Shown here piece after piece: positions 59,804 to 64,000 of a stretch of 64,000 nt of DNA (positions are counted from its first letter, which is position 1; each line of letters opens with the position of its first letter). Location of the stretch: IMG/VR virus record IMGVR_UViG_3300008113_000010, positions 124,001 to 188,000 of that record; one strand, written 5' to 3'. A model generated the notes under the pieces. The model ran no database searches and was not told the origin of the DNA. It saw only the letters and a list, made by a program, of their open reading frames with translations. A program made the translations under genes and the position numbers. Origin of the DNA: a virus.

Positions 59804-60226
59804 ATGGGAATCACTGTAACACTAACAGCAGAAGAAATCCTAAACACACCTAACGACTTCGAACTTGGTGGTCTTGCAAGAAACAAATACTGGCAAGAAA
59901 GAAGAAACCTTGAGGGTCCTCCTCAAGATGATGAACATTTCATGATGGAAATTGCTCCTGATGGAAGTGTAAAGAAAATCATTCGACCTTGGACTTGTTC
60001 AATCTGTGGTAAAGATACTTCTGAAGTTGAATATGATTATCTTGTAGGATATGACCATTTGGGATGTGTTCTCCAAGGAGACCCAAAGATGGATGAGAAA
60101 GACAGATGTGTAATCTGTGGACAAGAATCACCATACCTTCGTTCAACAAATATAAATGAAAGAATTGGATATGTGGAAGGTGGGGGACAAGCTTGTTTCC
60201 AACCACACATTTGTGATAAAGTTTAA
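59804..60226 (+). CDS. Cys-rich zinc-binding protein
   Basis: 140 residues. TCSICGKD (about 65-72) and RCVICGQES (about 102-110) give two CxxC pairs, with His and more Cys (HLGC, QACFQPHIC) around, enough for one or two zinc ions. The first 60 residues are polar. No family recognised. It is divergent from 59743. Confidence 0.62.
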   Translation: MGITVTLTAEEILNTPNDFELGGLARNKYWQERRNLEGPPQDDEHFMMEIAPDGSVKKIIRPWTCSICGKDTSEVEYDYLVGYDHLGCVLQGDPKMDEKDRCVICGQESPYLRSTNINERIGYVEGGGQACFQPHICDKV

Positions 60227-60232
60227 AATATA

Positions 60233-60264
60233 TTTGGCTGGTAAATTGTGGTTCCCTATCTTTG
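60233..60264 (+). promoter_or_regulatory. Bacteroidetes-type promoter
   Basis: TTTG (60233-60236), 20 bases, TATCTTTG (60257-60264): exact consensus. Start near 60272, giving a leader of about 12 bases to ATG 60284. Confidence 0.82.
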
Positions 60265-60283
60265 TGTAACAAAACACAACAAT

Positions 60284-60739
60284 ATGACACAAACCACTAC
60301 CCTTCCCGCAGTAAACATCAACACCAACAACGCCTATTCTTCTGACGTTTTTTACGGTTCATTCAGAACTTTCGTTAAAGGTAAATCTCTCGACGTTTCA
60401 GTTTCAAACCACCTGAAAGATATCAACAAAGAATATGAATTCCGCATCGCAGGCAAATGCAAAGCTGGGTTTATCAACATCCACGACACCAAAGGAACTG
60501 TTGATGTAATCCGTGGATATGGCAAGAATTCTTTGGTCAACATTCAAGTTAAGAACGAATACGGTCAGTGGATGAACGTTTACACTACAAAAGGTGGTAA
60601 GTGGTATTCAATCGACCTTGGTTTCTTAAAGGTAATCACCGTTGGAACCATGAGAACTTGTTTCCCTGACATGTGTGATATGAACTTGTGGACATTGGTT
60701 GGAGCAAAGACTTGGGCAGATAAAGCATTCGCGAAATGA
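60284..60739 (+). CDS. Basic beta-rich protein of unknown function
   Basis: 163 residues with many Thr/Asn/Val strands and a basic charge. It uses noticeably more C/G-ending codons than its neighbours and has a strong promoter, both fitting high expression. The C-terminus has Trp/Cys residues (RTCFPDMCDMNLWTLVG). No family recognised. Overlaps the next gene by ATGA. Confidence 0.62.
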   Translation: MTQTTTLPAVNINTNNAYSSDVFYGSFRTFVKGKSLDVSVSNHLKDINKEYEFRIAGKCKAGFINIHDTKGTVDVIRGYGKNSLVNIQVKNEYGQWMNVYTTKGGKWYSIDLGFLKVITVGTMRTCFPDMCDMNLWTLVGAKTWADKAFAK

Positions 60740-60966
60740 TGTGGGAAATATATGGATATATCGGGAGCGTCCTCATTTTAGGTTCATTCCTAATTGAGGA
60801 CGTTTTCCGTCTTAGAGCGGTCAACACGGTTGGCGCAATTTTTTGGTTAGTTTATGGATTCGGAATTTCGGCAGGTCCGACAATTGTTGTAAATTCGTGC
60901 GTTATCATCATTCACTCCTATTGGTTTTACAAACACAGAAAAGAATGGACATCAAAGAAAAAATAA
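60736..60966 (+). CDS. Three-span small membrane protein (YgjV-like)
   Basis: 76 residues. Hydrophobic segments at about 4-20, 29-46 and 48-64, with RLRAVNTVGAIFWLVYGF in the middle, recalling the small YgjV-type inner-membrane family of bacteria. The C-terminus is Lys-rich. Its end overlaps the UvrC-like start by 22 bases. Transport or signalling role unknown. Confidence 0.6.
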   Translation: MMWEIYGYIGSVLILGSFLIEDVFRLRAVNTVGAIFWLVYGFGISAGPTIVVNSCVIIIHSYWFYKHRKEWTSKKK

Positions 60967-62210
60967 AATCAGCTCCCAAATACCCTGGTTGTTACATCTA
61001 CAAAGATGGCAAAGACCAGGTAATATATGTGGGGATGTCCAAGTTCCTTCCCAAACGTGTTGCGTCTTATTTCAATAAGAAACACGATGACAAGAAGACA
61101 AGGACCCTTGTTGAACAAATACGTGACGTTGAGTATCAGATTGCTTCATCTGAGGCTGAGGCTCTCATCATGGAGGAAGAACTCATCAAAATTTACAAAC
61201 CCAAGTTCAACATCAAAGGTAAAGATGATAAGTCAAGAACTTGGCATTTGTCTTTGACTGGTGGACCATACTCCAAACTTCAAATAACTCATGGGAAAGG
61301 TGAGGACACCTGTGGAATCAACTTCACCTCAGGTCAAAGGGCGTATGAAGTTATGGAACTTATCAACGACATCCTTCCACTTAGAACTTGTTCCTATACT
61401 TTGAATCAAGAAAACATCGGGGCAGGTAAATTCAAACCATGTCTTGAGTATCATATTGGTCGTTGTAACGCACCCTGCATTGCCTTGGAATCGAACCTTG
61501 AATATCTGAAGTATCAATTAATTGTTCGAAAGATATTCGAACTTGATTATAAGATGTTAAAGGTGTTTCTCACAGGAAAAATGCATGAGTTTGCCAAGAA
61601 CTTGGAGTTCGAAAAGGCGGACAACTACCTCAACAGGGTTAATCAAATCAAAAAACTTGAAGAGAAACTCGAACCCATCCGTGTAAGGAAATATAACAAG
61701 ATTGCCTTTGGTATAAAAAAGGTTTTGGGTCTTAAAAATCTTCCTTTGATTATCGAGGCGTTTGACAACTCACACAATCAGGGTGACTCAAATGTTGCGG
61801 CCTCTGTAAGATATGTGAATAACAAACCTCTCAAGAGTGAATACCGTAAGTATATCATTCGTGAGGAGTCAAACAATGGTAATGATTGTCTGTCATTCGA
61901 GGAAGTGGTTTACAGACGTTTTAAGAGACTCTTGGATGAAAAGGGTCAACTACCTGACCTTGTTCTAATTGATGGGGGAATTGGTCAATTAAACGTTGCA
62001 AAGAAGGTATTTGAGTCTCTTGGACTTACCAACAGGATTGATTTGATATCAATTTCGAAAGACCAAAAACACAGGTCACAGACCGTTCATACAACTGATG
62101 GTAAACAACATCCAATGGATTGGTCCGTTCTCGGAGTTATTCAAGAAGAGGTTCACAGGTTTGCAATAAAGTTTCATAGAGAAAGAGCAGGAAAAAAACT
62201 TTTGGCATAA
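60945..62210 (+). CDS. UvrC-like nuclease without the HhH domain
   Basis: 421 residues from ATG 60945. GIY-YIG domain at the start (GCYIYKDGKDQVIYVG, 15-30), a middle Cys-containing region (PCLEYHIGRCNAPC near 164-177), a UvrB-interaction-like helix, and the RNase H-type C-terminal nuclease (EAFDNSHNQGDSNVAASV near 268-285, LVLIDGGIGQLN near 340). It ends near FHRERAGKKLL, so the (HhH)2 DNA-binding domain of cellular UvrC (about 600 residues) is missing. Likely acts in excision repair with host UvrAB, or alone on modified DNA. Confidence 0.82.
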   Translation: MDIKEKIKSAPKYPGCYIYKDGKDQVIYVGMSKFLPKRVASYFNKKHDDKKTRTLVEQIRDVEYQIASSEAEALIMEEELIKIYKPKFNIKGKDDKSRTWHLSLTGGPYSKLQITHGKGEDTCGINFTSGQRAYEVMELINDILPLRTCSYTLNQENIGAGKFKPCLEYHIGRCNAPCIALESNLEYLKYQLIVRKIFELDYKMLKVFLTGKMHEFAKNLEFEKADNYLNRVNQIKKLEEKLEPIRVRKYNKIAFGIKKVLGLKNLPLIIEAFDNSHNQGDSNVAASVRYVNNKPLKSEYRKYIIREESNNGNDCLSFEEVVYRRFKRLLDEKGQLPDLVLIDGGIGQLNVAKKVFESLGLTNRIDLISISKDQKHRSQTVHTTDGKQHPMDWSVLGVIQEEVHRFAIKFHRERAGKKLLA

Positions 62211-62232
62211 TAGGGTTTGTGTCTTATATTTG
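62202..62232 (+). promoter_or_regulatory. Bacteroidetes-type promoter
   Basis: TTTG (62202-62205, in the last UvrC-like codons), 19 bases, TATATTTG (62225-62232, exact). TATTTAT also occurs at 62239-62245, 4 bases before ATG 62250, so two signals may overlap. Confidence 0.75.
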
Positions 62233-62249
62233 CACAAATATTTATAGAT

Positions 62250-63734
62250 ATGATGTCCAAAAGTTTGGCAATAGCCCTCAATGAAAAAGATGTTGAAAAT
62301 TCCTACCGACACGAATTCAAAAAGAAATTCAAGGATATGGAAATCACATCTCCTTTTGGATGCGATGGATTCGGAGTTTCCAAATCTCACAAGGTCAGAA
62401 CTCTTATGGAGTTCAAAGATGATTTGAATTTGTCAAACAAATCTGAACTTGTAAAAGTTCTTGCTCAATCTGTTTTCTATGTAAAGCGTTTCTACGATAA
62501 AGGAATTGTTCCTCCATCTACAATTTTCATCGGGGATAGAAACGAGTGCTTAACATTACATGTCAATGATATCATTAAGTATTTAGAAATGGATTTGGAT
62601 TGGAGTGTTCCACCCTCATCTGCTCATTCAATTACTGATTTAGTATTAACCATGATGAAGGACGAATCAATCAAACCATTCGTCTATGATTCTCATCATT
62701 TTCCTGAGTGTATTCAAAAGGTTAAAGACCTCACTGATAATGTTCAAAGAAAAGTTCTCGTTACGGACAAAAACATTACAGAGGTATTCCGTTATTTTGA
62801 TGAAAAAGTTCTTGTAAAAAATAAGTTCACTACCAATGAAAGAGCGAATCTATTTGTTCAAATTTTGGTGAACAAGGACGACAACTATCTTCACCCTGTC
62901 AAGAAAAGAAAGACAGTTGTTTCAAAGGCGTTAGGTGAGGTTCCTGTAGTATCTCGTGAAGCCTTCGAATCATTCTTCGGACACTTTTCGTCTTCTTATA
63001 CGCCATCTCAGAAACATAAGTTAGCCGCTGTTGTTGACCGCATTGTTGAAGATACTGTTCGTCGTAAACAAGGTGAGTTCTTCACACCTTCAATTTGGGT
63101 AGACAAAGCCCACGAATATATCACATCAGTGTTCGGTGAAGATTGGAAAGAAAAATATATTGTTTGGGACCCTGCTTGGGGGACGGGGAATCTTACCCGT
63201 GATTATAAGTTCAAAGAACTTTATTGTTCAACTTTAATTCAGGCAGATATTGATACTGCAAATCAAATGGGATATAACCCTGAAGCGGTTAAGTTTCAAT
63301 ATGACTTCTTGAATGATGATTATGAGAAACTCCCTATTGGTTTGAGAAATGCGATTGAGGGAGGTAAGGAGATTATTGTATTGATGAATCCACCCTACAC
63401 CACGGGTTCGAAAAAAACATCTTATAAAGAAGAGGGACATGATAGGGCGGGTGCAAGTAAAACTAAGATAAATGAAATCATGGTTAAAGAAAAAATGGGA
63501 AATTCGGCTCAACAACTCTACCTTCAATTCATATATAGAATTCAAAAAGAGTTCAAAACGAATATTGCAATATTCTCTCCATTAACATGGATTTCAGGAC
63601 CATCTTCCGAAACATTTAGAAAACTTTTTTTTGGTGAATATTCATTTTCAGGAGGTTACATAATGGATTCATCCAACTTCGCGGATGTGTCTTCTTGGGC
63701 ACTTTCATTTTCAATTTTCTCAAATAAAAAATAA
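62250..63734 (+). CDS. N6-adenine DNA methyltransferase (type IIG/I-like)
   Basis: 494 residues from ATG 62250 (62253 also possible). The N-terminal 280 residues are helical without a known domain. Then VRRKQGEFFTPSIWVDKA (near 272-289), SAM motif WDPAWGTGN (D307) and catalytic NPPYTTG (N380), as in N6-adenine methylases of type I/IIG systems. No separate specificity domain is visible to the C-terminus. It may protect phage DNA. Another gene follows after 25 bases and may belong to it. Confidence 0.8.
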   Translation: MMSKSLAIALNEKDVENSYRHEFKKKFKDMEITSPFGCDGFGVSKSHKVRTLMEFKDDLNLSNKSELVKVLAQSVFYVKRFYDKGIVPPSTIFIGDRNECLTLHVNDIIKYLEMDLDWSVPPSSAHSITDLVLTMMKDESIKPFVYDSHHFPECIQKVKDLTDNVQRKVLVTDKNITEVFRYFDEKVLVKNKFTTNERANLFVQILVNKDDNYLHPVKKRKTVVSKALGEVPVVSREAFESFFGHFSSSYTPSQKHKLAAVVDRIVEDTVRRKQGEFFTPSIWVDKAHEYITSVFGEDWKEKYIVWDPAWGTGNLTRDYKFKELYCSTLIQADIDTANQMGYNPEAVKFQYDFLNDDYEKLPIGLRNAIEGGKEIIVLMNPPYTTGSKKTSYKEEGHDRAGASKTKINEIMVKEKMGNSAQQLYLQFIYRIQKEFKTNIAIFSPLTWISGPSSETFRKLFFGEYSFSGGYIMDSSNFADVSSWALSFSIFSNKK

Positions 63735-63759
63735 GTCCTATCTTTACAAAAAAAACAAA

Positions 63760-64000
63760 ATGTTTACATACGATTTACTTGAATTAAATAAAGATTTTCA
63801 AATAGAAAATAAATCAACCAAATTTGTTTATAATACAGACCAACTCAAGTCACTAAAAGATTATGCGAAAGGTCAAATAAAAGGGGCGAAAGATGCTCCT
63901 CAACTTTCTTCATCTCTGAAAGTGAAACAAAAAGGGTATGGTTCACTATTACCTAATAGTTTTGGTTATTTACTTTCTACCGCCAACAATGTAGGAAAGA
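63760..64000 (+). CDS. Protein of unknown function (3' end outside window)
   Basis: At least 80 residues from ATG 63760 to the window edge. Begins MFTYDLLELNKDFQIENKST and continues with a Lys-rich stretch and GYGSLLPNSFGYLLSTANN. TATCTTTA (63739-63746) upstream is a weak -7-like element. It may be a partner of the preceding methyltransferase (specificity or nuclease part), but not enough is visible. Confidence 0.5.
   Translation, partial: MFTYDLLELNKDFQIENKSTKFVYNTDQLKSLKDYAKGQIKGAKDAPQLSSSLKVKQKGYGSLLPNSFGYLLSTANNVGK

Overview
The window is a 64 kb piece of a large, AT-rich tailed-phage genome whose host is most likely a member of the Bacteroidetes, probably Flavobacteria-like. Three things support this. 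Genes are tightly packed, often overlapping by ATGA, TAATG or a few bases. The content is phage-like: RuvC, primase, a gp46/gp47-type (SbcCD) recombination pair, an amidase endolysin, fibres with S74 chaperones, and several DNA methyltransferases. Promoters fit the Bacteroidetes pattern TTTG-N19/20-TAnnTTTG, and the phage carries its own short RpoD-type sigma factor. No terminase, portal, major capsid or DNA polymerase gene is present, so this is only part of the genome.

Layout. 1-4.5 kb: a cut-off adhesin-like protein with SprB-type repeats and a virion protein. 4.5-15.9 kb: DNA metabolism (RuvC, primase, PD-(D/E)XK nuclease, SbcD, SbcC, a possible restriction-modification pair, a DNA-repair-like protein) ending in the sigma factor and a terminator. 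15.9-18.8 kb: a lysis block with membrane proteins, amidase and nested spanin-like genes. 18.8-25.7 kb: charged head-like proteins, a histone H1-like protein, small membrane proteins and DnaJ. 25.7-32.3 kb: Dam-like methylase, a WCT/leucine-rich protein, DUF932, a PcfJ-like protein, thioredoxin and glutaredoxin. 32.4-39.8 kb: three consecutive collagen-like fibre genes with S74 chaperone ends. 39.8-42.7 kb: a minus-strand block with two HExxH metalloproteases. 42.8-53.3 kb: a coiled WCT protein, many small genes, an APS-kinase-like and nucleotidyltransferase pair, a methyltransferase, a DHH phosphoesterase fused to a possible papain-like peptidase, DUF192 and Nudix.

53.27-54.82 kb has no protein gene. 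It holds three well-formed host-type promoters, each followed by a boxA-like GTTCTT motif, a Met-tRNA-like element, and about 1 kb of densely structured sequence ending in a strong terminator. This is the best candidate for something undescribed: a giant phage non-coding RNA with rRNA-operon-like control, comparable in setting to GOLLD or ROOL RNAs. 54.8-57 kb is a second Thr/Pro-rich adhesin on the minus strand. 57-64 kb holds small genes, an eight-motif DnaJ-type zinc protein, a short UvrC-like nuclease and an adenine methyltransferase.

Three patterns run across the window: start codons lying 4-7 bases after the -7 element (leaderless mRNAs), a second TATTTAT motif before other genes that may be a late-class signal, and a recurring early [LI]xE sequence in otherwise unrelated proteins that resembles T4-type head-targeting peptides. 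All functional assignments rest on motifs read by eye; no database search was run.
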